Below are positions 27,151 to 34,694 of a DNA stretch of 64,000 nucleotides, in pieces (the first letter of the stretch is position 1; the number at the start of each line of letters is the position of its first letter). Below the pieces are notes generated by a model that was not told the origin of the DNA, made no database searches, and worked only from the letters and a program-made list of their open reading frames with translations. Source of the stretch: Halobaculum limi (GTDB taxonomy: Archaea; Halobacteriota; Halobacteria; Halobacteriales; Haloferacaceae); the NCBI RefSeq assembly GCF_029490015.1, contig NZ_CP120469.1, positions 365,106 through 429,105 of the forward strand. The letters run 5' to 3'. The position numbers were made by a program, and so were the translations under genes.

Positions 27151-29445
27151 TCAGTCGTCGTCTTCGAGGAACGGGCGGACGACGCCGCCGGTCGGCACGT
27201 GAGTGGCGTCGTCGGCGACGCGGCGACTCCGCAGTTTGGCCACCACGTCGTAGGTGAACAGCGCCGTGCCCGCGATGATGAGCGTGTCACCCGGAAGCCG
27301 TGCCCAGAACAGGTCCTGGATGAGCGGACGATTGTAGAATGCCACCGAGCGAGCGGCGTCGTACGACCCGGTGAACGCGACCTCCAGTTGGATGAATCCG
27401 ACCGGGAGGACGGAGACGAACACCATCGCCGCGAGGCCGACGTTCCACAACCAGAACGCCCAGCGAAGGCGACGGCCGCTCCAGTCACGGACGGTGAACC
27501 GGAGGACGTACGTCGCCATCCCCAGTGCGAGGAAGCCGAACGCGCCGAACATCGCGGCGTGGGCGTGGCCGACCGTGAGGTAGGTGCCGTGTTCGTAGTA
27601 GTTGATGAGCGGGAGGTTGATGAAGAAGCCCAGCACCCCAGCGCCGACGAAGTTCCACACTCCCGAGGCGATGATGAACATAAACGGGAGCGTGTACGGG
27701 AACGCCTCGCCGCTGGTGGCGAGGGCGCGGTACTCGTTGATGGCCTCGAACAGGATGACGACCAGCGGGATGAGTTCCAGCGTCGAGAAGACGCTCCCGA
27801 TGGGAATCCACAGATCGGGCATCCCGATCCACCAGTAGTGGTGGCTGACGCCGATGACGCCCGTGCCCATCACGAGTAGCGCCTCGACCATCACGGCCTT
27901 CTCGGCCGACCGCCGGCGCAGGAGGTTCATCGACACCAGCGTCATCCCGACGATGGCGACGATGAAGAACTCGAACGCGCCCTCGACCCACATATGGACC
28001 ACCCACCAGCGCCAGAACTCCGTCACCGCGATGTTCGTCTTGGGCGTGAACAGGAAGCCCGCGACGAACAGGAGGGCGATGGAGCCGCCGGCGTAGAGGA
28101 TCATATGTGCGAGGCCGTACGGTTTCTCGTCGTCGAGCAAGGGCTTCAGCCCGCGGGCCGCGAGCACCGCCCAGCCGATGAAGCCAGCGAGCAGGCCCGC
28201 CTGCCACAGTTTGCCGACTTCGAGGTACTCCAGCCCCTCGTTGCCGAGGATCCACCACAGCGACCCGTCGAAGTAGCCGTGTGCGCCGAGCCAGATGCCC
28301 GTGAGACCACCGGCGACGACGACGACGAGCGCCCCGAGCAGTCCCTTCACGTACCGCGCTTGGTTCGACGGCTCGAAGCCGGTCAGAAGCGGCGGGAGGA
28401 ACAGCCCCGCGCCGAGCCACAGCGTCGCGATCCAGAGGATGCCCAAGTCGATGTGCCACGTCTTCGCCATCGCGAACGGGAGCACCTGCAACACGTCGAC
28501 GCCGAGGACGGGTATCGTCTCCAAGCCGAAGAACGCGTGCCGTTCCACGTAGTAGTGGGCAAGCAAGCCGCCGAGGAAGGTCTGCGCGAGGAACAACAGC
28601 GCCGCGACGGGGACGAACCACAGCGCGGCCGACTGGCTAGGCAGTAGGTCCACGTCGTCCGGGTGGGGGACGTTCACCCCCTCGGTCGACGGTTCGGGCA
28701 GGTCGATGGAGGTGTACAGCCACACGCCGATGCCCGCCCCGGCGACGAGCAACACCATCGCGACGACGCTCCACGTCATCGCCGACGCGCCGGGCGTGTT
28801 GCCCGCGGCGGGCGCGTACGGCCAGTCGTTGGTGTACGAGTGGTCGGCGTTCGGGCGGTCGGTGTGGCTCATCCACGCGGTCCACAGCGCGAAGTCGGCG
28901 AAGCGGCGAGCCTCCTCCTCGCTGTCGATCATCTCGACCGGGACGCCACGCGCGTCAGATCCCTCGTGGTACCGCTGGACGTACGTCTCGCGGACCTGCC
29001 GGTGTGCGTACGCCTCCGCGGCCGAGTACTCGATGGTACCGTCTCCGGGCGTGCCGTCCGAGAGATCCGACTCCACCAGCGAGTCGACCGCCGCCTGCTC
29101 TTCTGCGGGGAGGTCCTCGTAGGCGGTGTCGTACCGCTCGTCTGCGTAGTACGATTTCATCGCCTCGACCTTCAGGTCGAGTGCGTCGGCGGTGTAGTCG
29201 GGGCCGAAGTACGCCCCGTTGCCGAGGATCGACCCGTGGTTCATCAGTCCGTCCCGCTGGAACACCGCTTTCCCCTGTTGGACGTCGTCGCCGGTCGCGA
29301 GCGTCTCGCCGTCGGGGCCGACGACGCGGTCGGGGATCGGTGGGGCCTTCTCGTACGCCATCGCCGCGCCCGCGCCCATCACGACCAGATTGACGACGAA
29401 CGCGACGACGAGTGCCTTCGCCAGGGTGCGTCTGCTGACTCTCAT
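27151..29445 (-). CDS. norB: Quinol-dependent nitric oxide reductase (qNor), single subunit
   Basis: 764 residues. An N-terminal helix is followed by an external domain (residues 35-225) typical of qNor (GKAVFQRDGLMNHGSILGNG, ADHSYTNDWPY). About 13 membrane helices hold the NorB core, including FGLETIPVLGVDVLQVL, VVHMWVEGAFEFFIVAIVG with the His and Glu of the heme b3/FeB site, and GVSHHYWWIG. It reduces two NO to N2O using quinol. It follows the MoaD-like gene on the same strand and is followed by the chemoreceptor. The size and fused external domain separate it from cytochrome-c-dependent NorB. Confidence 0.93.
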   Translation of the reverse strand: MRVSRRTLAKALVVAFVVNLVVMGAGAAMAYEKAPPIPDRVVGPDGETLATGDDVQQGKAVFQRDGLMNHGSILGNGAYFGPDYTADALDLKVEAMKSYYADERYDTAYEDLPAEEQAAVDSLVESDLSDGTPGDGTIEYSAAEAYAHRQVRETYVQRYHEGSDARGVPVEMIDSEEEARRFADFALWTAWMSHTDRPNADHSYTNDWPYAPAAGNTPGASAMTWSVVAMVLLVAGAGIGVWLYTSIDLPEPSTEGVNVPHPDDVDLLPSQSAALWFVPVAALLFLAQTFLGGLLAHYYVERHAFFGLETIPVLGVDVLQVLPFAMAKTWHIDLGILWIATLWLGAGLFLPPLLTGFEPSNQARYVKGLLGALVVVVAGGLTGIWLGAHGYFDGSLWWILGNEGLEYLEVGKLWQAGLLAGFIGWAVLAARGLKPLLDDEKPYGLAHMILYAGGSIALLFVAGFLFTPKTNIAVTEFWRWWVVHMWVEGAFEFFIVAIVGMTLVSMNLLRRRSAEKAVMVEALLVMGTGVIGVSHHYWWIGMPDLWIPIGSVFSTLELIPLVVILFEAINEYRALATSGEAFPYTLPFMFIIASGVWNFVGAGVLGFFINLPLINYYEHGTYLTVGHAHAAMFGAFGFLALGMATYVLRFTVRDWSGRRLRWAFWLWNVGLAAMVFVSVLPVGFIQLEVAFTGSYDAARSVAFYNRPLIQDLFWARLPGDTLIIAGTALFTYDVVAKLRSRRVADDATHVPTGGVVRPFLEDDD

Positions 29446-29512
29446 CGCGTGCGGCGGTTCCGCCGGCAGTCACTTGGGAGCGTTCGACGTTCCGTACTCA
29501 CGGGGACGCTCG

Positions 29513-29524
29513 CGAACACGTTCG
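29513..29524. promoter_or_regulatory. Denitrification-type palindrome CGAAC-AC-GTTCG (site 5)
   Basis: A perfect 5-2-5 dyad, CGAACACGTTCG, lies 68 nt upstream of the NO reductase start. It matches sites before the 214-residue gene (CGAACGTGTTCG) and the CGCGG gene (CGAACACGTTCA). Confidence 0.58.
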
Positions 29525-29591
29525 GGATGGACTATCGCACGGTGACCACGCGTCCGGGACCTGTCGACAGCGGTGACCGACCCCAGCGCGA

Positions 29592-30014
29592 CTAACAGCA
29601 GAACATGAACGGATACATCAGCGCGATCCGGTCGCCGTCTGTCAGTTCCGTGTCGAAGCCGTCGAGGTGTTCGTTGAACCGTCCGTTGACGCAGATGCGG
29701 GCGAACGCCCGCGTCCGGTCACCCTCGGGGTTGGCTTTGAAGTCTGCCGGCAGTTCACCCGGCGGCTTCGCCCACCCACGCGCGACAGCCTCCTCGGGCG
29801 TGCGTGCGAGCACCAACTCGGCCACGTCGTACTCCTCGAAGAACTGGTCGAGAAACTCCCTGAGCGTCGATCCCTCGAAGGTGTACTCGAATCGATGGTC
29901 CGGCAGAGCGTCGTACAGTCGGCCGGTTCCTTTCACCTCGACGGTCGTCTCCGCACGACGGTCGAGAGACTCGTCGCCACGCTCCACCGCTCGCTGACCG
30001 ATGTGTGTCGGCAT
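29592..30014 (-). CDS. MoaD/ThiS-like beta-grasp protein with C-terminal Cys-Cys
   Basis: 140 residues from MPTHIGQRAVERGD (30014). An upstream in-frame codon at 30059 lies inside the regulatory palindrome and is rejected. The fold is MoaD-like: TTVEVKGTGRLYDALPDHRF, then STLREFLDQFFEEY, then TRAFARICVNGRFNEHL and LTDGDRIALMYPFMFCC. Sulfur-carrier members end in Gly-Gly, which is adenylated and thiocarboxylated. This one ends in Phe-Met-Phe-Cys-Cys, so it cannot be activated in the normal way. It is likely a denitrification accessory protein, with the terminal cysteines binding metal or sulfur. Regulated with nor by site 6. Confidence 0.75.
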   Translation of the reverse strand: MPTHIGQRAVERGDESLDRRAETTVEVKGTGRLYDALPDHRFEYTFEGSTLREFLDQFFEEYDVAELVLARTPEEAVARGWAKPPGELPADFKANPEGDRTRAFARICVNGRFNEHLDGFDTELTDGDRIALMYPFMFCC

Positions 30015-30052
30015 AGGTGTCACTACGCCGTCTAGATGGGTGGGTGTAGTCC

Positions 30053-30064
30053 CGAACATATTCG
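30053..30064. promoter_or_regulatory. Denitrification-type palindrome CGAAC-AT-ATTCG (site 6)
   Basis: CGAACATATTCG lies 39-50 nt upstream of the MoaD-like gene start. The dyad is CGAAnnnnTTCG. It shares CCCGAACATATTC with site 4. Confidence 0.5.
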
Positions 30065-30149
30065 AGGAGAGATTCCAACCGTTACACCCGATTCTCTGCG
30101 GATGGGACCCAACGAGCGACCGAGCGGCGTCTCGGCGGTTCCCTCGCGG

Positions 30150-31367
30150 TCAGTCGGCCGCCGACGGTGACCCGCCAGCATCTGGATCGACCGCGTCGAG
30201 GCCGCGTTCGGCGTCCGTGAGGTAACACTGCGGGTCGCGTGCGCCGAACTCACCGTCGACGGCGAGCGCCCGGAGTCGACTCGACCCCCTGCACACGTCG
30301 CTGTAGGCGCACTCGCGGCAGGCGTCCCCGAGGCTGTCGGGACGGTCTCGAAGCCGCCGCAGTAGGGGGTTCGACTCGTCGTCCCAGATAGCGCCGAACG
30401 GGCGGTCTCGGACGTTCCCGAGCGAGTACGACTGCCAGAACTGGGTCGCGTGGACGTTCCCCTGGTAGTCGATGTCGGCGACGCGTTCGCCGGCGGGGTC
30501 GCCGCCGTTGACTTCGAGGTAGCGGCGGACGCGTTCGGCGCGGTCGGGGCCGAACGCTCGGCGAGCGTACTCCACGAGGTAGGCGGCGTCGCAGTAGTTG
30601 CCCACGAGGAGCGTCTCGATCTCCTCGCCCGCCTCGTGGTACTCGCGGGTGAGTTCGATCAGGCGTTCGACCGCCTCCCGGCGACGCTCGGGCGTGATGT
30701 CGGCGTCGGGGACGCCGCGCCCACCGTACGCGAGGTGGTAGAAGCAGAAGCGGTCGACGCCGACGTCGGTGAGGAGGTCCACGACCGCCTCCATATCGGG
30801 GACGGTGTCGTCGGTCACGGTGTAGCGAAGTCCGGTCTTGAGGCCGACGTCGAGACACGCCTCGATGCCCTCGACGGCGGCGTCGAATGCGCCCTCCTGC
30901 CCGCGGAAGGCGTCGTTCACCTCGCGACGGCCGTCGACCGAAATACCCGCGTACGCGAGACCCGCGTCTCGGAGGGTACGCGCACGGTCGCGCGTGAGGA
31001 GGGTGCCGTTCGTCGAGAGGACAGGCCGGATGCCTCGATCGCTGGCGTGGGCGACCAACGCCGCGAGGTCGTCGCGGACGAGCGGTTCTCCACCCGAGAA
31101 GAGGATCACAGGCACGCCGTAGTCAGCGAGGTCGTCGATCATCTCCTTCGCCTCGGCCGTCGAGAACTCTCCCGGTGCGGCACCCACGTCGGCGCCGGCG
31201 TAGCAGTGGGCACACTCGAGGTTGCAGCGCTTGGTTCCGTTCCAGACGACGACCGGGCGCTGCTGTTTACGCTCGCGGATCTGTTCGGCGTCCGAGTCGG
31301 CGTCGCCGTAGCGGAGGCCGTCACCCTCGGCGTCGAGGCCGTACAGCAGTTTGCTGATCGAGATCAC
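30150..31367 (-). CDS. Radical SAM/SPASM enzyme, NirJ/AhbC-AhbD-like
   Basis: 405 residues. The head MISISKLLYGLDAEGDGLRYG is followed by the 4Fe-4S site in TKRCNLECAHCYAG (CxxxCxxC) near residue 48, a GGEPLV motif, ISVDGRREVNDAFRG, and a SPASM tail with CRECAYSDVC and a final DPQC. The layout is that of the alternative heme pathway enzymes (AhbC, AhbD) and NirJ. In related haloarchaea a gene like this lies beside nirK. Its start overlaps the small Htur_1727-type gene by 4 nt, a pair that family names describe as an rSAM and its partner. Either heme/porphyrin chemistry or peptide modification is possible. Heme supply for NO reductase and the oxidase would suit the island. Confidence 0.8.
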   Translation of the reverse strand: MISISKLLYGLDAEGDGLRYGDADSDAEQIRERKQQRPVVVWNGTKRCNLECAHCYAGADVGAAPGEFSTAEAKEMIDDLADYGVPVILFSGGEPLVRDDLAALVAHASDRGIRPVLSTNGTLLTRDRARTLRDAGLAYAGISVDGRREVNDAFRGQEGAFDAAVEGIEACLDVGLKTGLRYTVTDDTVPDMEAVVDLLTDVGVDRFCFYHLAYGGRGVPDADITPERRREAVERLIELTREYHEAGEEIETLLVGNYCDAAYLVEYARRAFGPDRAERVRRYLEVNGGDPAGERVADIDYQGNVHATQFWQSYSLGNVRDRPFGAIWDDESNPLLRRLRDRPDSLGDACRECAYSDVCRGSSRLRALAVDGEFGARDPQCYLTDAERGLDAVDPDAGGSPSAAD

Positions 31368-31693
31368 GATTCGACACCTCCCTCGGCGTCGGCGGTCGCA
31401 GCCTCGGCGGTCGCGTCAGCGTCGCTCTCGCTGTCACGCTCGGACGACGCGTACTCCGCGCCCAAGTTCCGTTCGGCGAACCGCGCGACGCCGTCGCTTC
31501 GACACAGCCACAGCGTCCCCGCCTCGGGAAACAGCGTCGACGCCTGTTCGTGCGCGACCTCGGCCGACGGTGCGGTGACGCTGCCAGCGTGGCGAAGCGG
31601 TTCACACGCGGATTCGCGCAGGAACACCTCCCACTCGGGCACCTCGTCGGCCCGCGCCTCCTCGACTCGGGTTCGGTCGGCGTCAGTCATCAC
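31364..31693 (-). CDS. Htur_1727 family rSAM-partnered candidate RiPP / accessory protein
   Basis: 109 residues: EVPEWEVFLRESACEPLRHAGSV, then EVAHEQASTLFPEAGTLWLCRSDGVARF and an acidic, alanine-rich tail from residue 80. This matches the small haloarchaeal family named for Htur_1727, defined by constant proximity to a radical SAM protein. Here the stop overlaps the rSAM start by 4 nt (ATGA type), so translation is coupled. Two conserved-looking Cys (ESACEP, LWLCRS) could be modified or bind a cluster. The middle fold resembles PaaB-like small subunits, so it may be an enzyme partner rather than a precursor peptide. Confidence 0.7.
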   Translation of the reverse strand: MMTDADRTRVEEARADEVPEWEVFLRESACEPLRHAGSVTAPSAEVAHEQASTLFPEAGTLWLCRSDGVARFAERNLGAEYASSERDSESDADATAEAATADAEGGVES

Positions 31694-31734
31694 CAGGATG
31701 TGTGAACGGAATCCCCTACGGCGTTCACGACGAC

Positions 31735-31770
31735 TCCCAACGACTGGGAACGACGGAGGGCGGCTTATTC
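31735..31770 (+). promoter_or_regulatory. Copper-protein element (site B) plus TATA-like box of halocyanin gene
   Basis: TCCCAACGACTGGGAACG (31735-31752) is followed by TTATTC at 31765-31770, with 13 nt between GGGAAC and the TATA-like box, and 22 nt then remain to the ATG at 31793. Sequence and spacing match sites A and C. The interval is shared with the divergent Htur_1727-type gene. Confidence 0.65.
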
Positions 31771-31792
31771 ACCCCACTCCAACCGGCTGGTG

Positions 31793-32341
31793 ATGTCAGA
31801 CAGCGACCGGACGCGACGTTCCGTGCTTCGTGCGAGTGGACTGGCTGCGGTCGCCGGGATCACCGGCCTTGCAGGCTGTTCGGGCGGTTCCCAACAGTCT
31901 GCCGGCGACGACACGGCGACCGAACAGCCGTCGCCGACGCCGGAGTCGACCGAGACTGACTCGGGATCGGGGGAGTCCGGCGACTCGGGGTCGAGTGCGT
32001 CGTTCGACGGGTGGCTCGACTCGGCGGACAACTTCGACGGCGTCGTCGACGAGACGGGCAGTTCCGACGTGACGGTCGAGGTAGGGACAGAGGCCAACGG
32101 CGGCTACTACGGCTTCGGTCCCGCGGCGGTGAAGGTGTCCGCCGGAACGACCGTCACCTGGGAGTGGACCGGGGAGGGAGCCTCCCACAACGTCGTCGCT
32201 GAGGACGGGTCCTTCGAGTCCGAACTGGTCGGTGAAGAGGGCCACACGTTCACCCATACGTTCGAGGAGACGGGAACGACGAAGTACGCCTGTACGCCCC
32301 ACAAGGCGATGGGGATGAAGGGCGTCGTCGTCGTCGAGTAA
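31793..32341 (+). CDS. Halocyanin-type blue copper lipoprotein
   Basis: 182 residues. ATG 31793 was preferred to GTG 31790 by leaderless spacing. The Tat signal DRTRRSVLRASG with lipobox GLAGC makes it a lipid-anchored surface protein. A Ser/Glu/Thr-rich linker (30-65) precedes one cupredoxin domain. Copper ligands are in GASHNVV, the Cys and His of YACTPH, and the Met of KAMGMKG. The domain is nearly colinear with that of the halocyanin at 14108 (shared words include NFDGVVDETGSS-like and TVTWEWTG). It carries electrons to NirK or the oxidase. It is followed after 16 nt by a radical SAM gene, probably one operon. Confidence 0.92.
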   Translation: MSDSDRTRRSVLRASGLAAVAGITGLAGCSGGSQQSAGDDTATEQPSPTPESTETDSGSGESGDSGSSASFDGWLDSADNFDGVVDETGSSDVTVEVGTEANGGYYGFGPAAVKVSAGTTVTWEWTGEGASHNVVAEDGSFESELVGEEGHTFTHTFEETGTTKYACTPHKAMGMKGVVVVE

Positions 32342-32357
32342 GCACCCACACACTCCG

Positions 32358-33431
32358 ATGTTCGACACCAGCGACCGGCCCATCGTGCTCGTCTGGGAGG
32401 TGACACGCGCCTGTGATCTGGCGTGTGACCACTGCCGGGCGGAGGCGACGCCACAGCGACACCCCGACGAACTCACCACCGCCGAGGGGAAGCGACTGCT
32501 CGACGCCGCTCGCGAGTTCGGGGAGGGACAGGTCGTGGTCCTCTCCGGAGGCGACCCCCTGGTTCGCGACGACCTCGCGGAGTTGGTCGCGTACGGCGAC
32601 GACATCGGCCTGCGGATGGCGCTGACGCCGAGTGGGACGGCGTCGCTGACACGCGAGCGGATCGAACGGTTGGCGGACGCCGGCCTCCGACGGGTCGCGC
32701 TGAGCATCGACGCCGGCGACTCGACGGTTCACGACGGCTACCGCGGCGAGGCGGGCGTCTTCGAGGAGACGCTCCGGGCGGCACGAACCATCCGCGAGGC
32801 CGGAATCGGACTACAGGTAAACACGACCGTCTGCGAGCGTACGGTCGACGAACTCCCCGCTGTCCGCGATCTCGTGCGCGACCTTGACGCCGTTCGCTGG
32901 AGCGTGTTCTTCCTCGTCCCGGTGGGTCGAGGCGCGACGCTGGAGCCAGTGTCGCCCGCCCGTGCAGACAGCGTGATGGACTGGCTTCACAGCGTCGACG
33001 AGGAGGCCGAATTTGCGGTCAAGACGACCGAAGCCCCGCAGTTCCGACGGATCGGCCTCGAACGCGAGGGCGTCGCCCCTGAGGATGTCGACCCGACGAG
33101 AGGGCCGCCGGCGACGCGTCCGAGCGCCCGCGCCGGCGACGGGTTCGCGTTCGTCAACCACGTCGGCGACGTGACGCCGTCGGGCTTTCTCCCGGAACCG
33201 GCGGGGAACGTCCGCGAGGATGACCTCGTAGACGTGTATCGGTCCGCCGACCTGTTCGAGCAACTTCGCGACCGCGATGCGCTCCGCGGAAAGTGCGGGG
33301 CCTGTGAGTTCCGTGACGTCTGTGGCGGGTCGCGGTCGCGTGCGTACGCGGCGACGGGTGACCCGTTGGCGACGGACCCGCTGTGTCCGTACGTTCCGGA
33401 CGGGTACGAAGCGGCGTCGGGGTCGCCGTGA
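32358..33431 (+). CDS. Radical SAM/SPASM protein (TIGR04053 / BA_1875-like)
   Basis: 357 residues. The cluster motif is TRACDLACDHCRAEA (CxxxCxxC) near residue 20, followed by GGDPLVRDD and a barrel with ALSIDAGDSTVHDGYRG. The SPASM-like tail has GKCGACEFRDVCGGSRSRAYAATGDPLATDPLCPYVP, close in style to AhbD/NirJ tails. It lies 16 nt after the halocyanin stop and probably shares its site B promoter. Known relatives are assigned to peptide maturation or to porphyrin decarboxylation. Without a neighbouring substrate gene the reaction is open. The CGCGG protein in this island is a possible substrate. Confidence 0.8.
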   Translation: MFDTSDRPIVLVWEVTRACDLACDHCRAEATPQRHPDELTTAEGKRLLDAAREFGEGQVVVLSGGDPLVRDDLAELVAYGDDIGLRMALTPSGTASLTRERIERLADAGLRRVALSIDAGDSTVHDGYRGEAGVFEETLRAARTIREAGIGLQVNTTVCERTVDELPAVRDLVRDLDAVRWSVFFLVPVGRGATLEPVSPARADSVMDWLHSVDEEAEFAVKTTEAPQFRRIGLEREGVAPEDVDPTRGPPATRPSARAGDGFAFVNHVGDVTPSGFLPEPAGNVREDDLVDVYRSADLFEQLRDRDALRGKCGACEFRDVCGGSRSRAYAATGDPLATDPLCPYVPDGYEAASGSP

Positions 33432-33577
33432 CGATTCGATAGCTGCGACCGTCGTCGAGAGTGGCGACGAAGGACTGCCCACCGTCGCTCGGCACGCCCT
33501 CGCTGACCTCGCGAGCGACGAGCGTCCCGCGTTTACTGCTCGGAGATGGCTTCCTCGGTCGGCGCGTCGCGACCGCG

Positions 33578-33841
33578 TCAGTCTGATTCGGAGCGGTCGA
33601 TCCGCTGCGTGGAGTACATCGTCAGTCGGTAGAGGAGGTAGCCGAACAGGGCGAATGCGGCGAGTTCGATCAGGTACAGTTCGACCACTTCGACCGCGGT
33701 CAACTGTGCGGCGAGTGCGCTCTGTGTGGCGAGCAACACCGCGTACGCGACGACGAGCGTGAATGCCGGCATCGTGACGAGGAGCACCCCCGAGAGAATG
33801 AGCCAAAAACGGTCGGGTGTCCGCCGCTCGTTGGCCGACAT
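33578..33841 (-). CDS. Small two-helix membrane protein, unknown
   Basis: 87 residues from MSANERRTPDRFWLILSG (33841). The open frame runs upstream to 34144, but that part is basic and unlike a halophilic protein. Two helices (FWLILSGVLLVTMPAFTLVVAYAVLL and VVELYLIELAAFALFGYLLY) are followed by RLTMYSTQRIDRSESD. No family is recognised. It is convergent with the radical SAM gene, with 146 empty nt between. Confidence 0.5.
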   Translation of the reverse strand: MSANERRTPDRFWLILSGVLLVTMPAFTLVVAYAVLLATQSALAAQLTAVEVVELYLIELAAFALFGYLLYRLTMYSTQRIDRSESD

Positions 33842-34193
33842 CTCAGCCACCGCCTCCGGCAACGGTCGGCCGCCGAGAGGCCAGTGTCGAATCGCGTGCG
33901 AGCGGAGCGGGCACACCACAGCCGTGTCGGGAATCCATACCGGAGTCTGTCGTCGCCGAAGCATAACTGTTCGCGGTGTGTGACCGATATGGTCATATTT
34001 CCCCGGATTCATTACTGTACTGTGAACATCAGGCCGTGTGATTCGGCACTCCGGCCGGAGAACGGTGGCAGGTGGCCGGAGCGAGCCGAGCGACTGAAGC
34101 GACCAGCGATCACGGGCGAACGACGCTGGAGACGCTGACAGCAACCACCGCCGCCTTCCAGTTCATCGCCGTACTCGCGGCAGGACCATCCCG
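33842..34193. other. Intergenic region, no gene seen
   Basis: About 350 nt between a small membrane gene and a hypothetical gene transcribed away from it. It presumably holds both promoters. An AT-richer patch at 33986-34030 is the best candidate. Frames crossing the region are short, basic and not convincing. Confidence 0.5.
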
Positions 34194-34601
34194 ATGAGCC
34201 CAACACGCAACACCGCCCCAAAGCCGGACTACGACAACTTCCTCGCGTTCCTCCACGACCAGTTCGTGGACGACCTTCGATGGGTCGCCTCCTTCGACGC
34301 GACGACGTACGACTACCAGATGCACTACATCAAGCCGGGCGTCGAGACGGAACTCTCCGATCGCGAGTTCGACGCAGTCGTTCACCGATCGATGGCGCTG
34401 TTTCGGCGACCGTCCGTCGAGGAAGTGTACGCGCACCTCGGATCGGCGAAGGTGCTCGTGATCCAACACGAACGCGCCACAGCCGTCCACATCTACCTGT
34501 CAGAGACGACAGGACTGATCATCAAAATCCGCGCGGGCAACGATATCACCGTCCCCACGTTCACCGAGGCGTGTCTGGACGAACTGTATCCCGTCCAGTG
34601 A
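34194..34601 (+). CDS. Conserved haloarchaeal protein (DUF7522-like)
   Basis: 135 residues, soluble, acidic. DNFLAFLHDQFVDDLRWVASFDATTYDYQMHYIKPGVETELSDREFD style head (residues 14-60) and a second half with KVLVIQHERATAVHIYLS and IIKIRAGNDITVPTFTEACLDEL. I recall this as a haloarchaea-specific domain of unknown function. Several paralogues are common per genome. No catalytic motif is visible. It is convergent with the multicopper oxidase gene. Confidence 0.6.
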   Translation: MSPTRNTAPKPDYDNFLAFLHDQFVDDLRWVASFDATTYDYQMHYIKPGVETELSDREFDAVVHRSMALFRRPSVEEVYAHLGSAKVLVIQHERATAVHIYLSETTGLIIKIRAGNDITVPTFTEACLDELYPVQ

Positions 34602-34694
34602 GCAGGCGATCCACCACCCAGCGAATGCCGTCGAACGACCGGGACGGTGAGTTCCTGCGTCCCGATAGCGAGTGTGAGACGGCCCCTGTCGTGG

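Noticed and set aside
30450..31793. Plus-strand 447-codon frame over the rSAM/Htur_1727 pair
   Set aside because: Shadow frame. The minus-strand genes have radical SAM and SPASM cysteines.
33842..34144. N-terminal extension of the small membrane gene to 34144
   Set aside because: The added 101 residues are basic and non-conserved in style. The acidic MSANERRTP start at 33841 is normal for the group.
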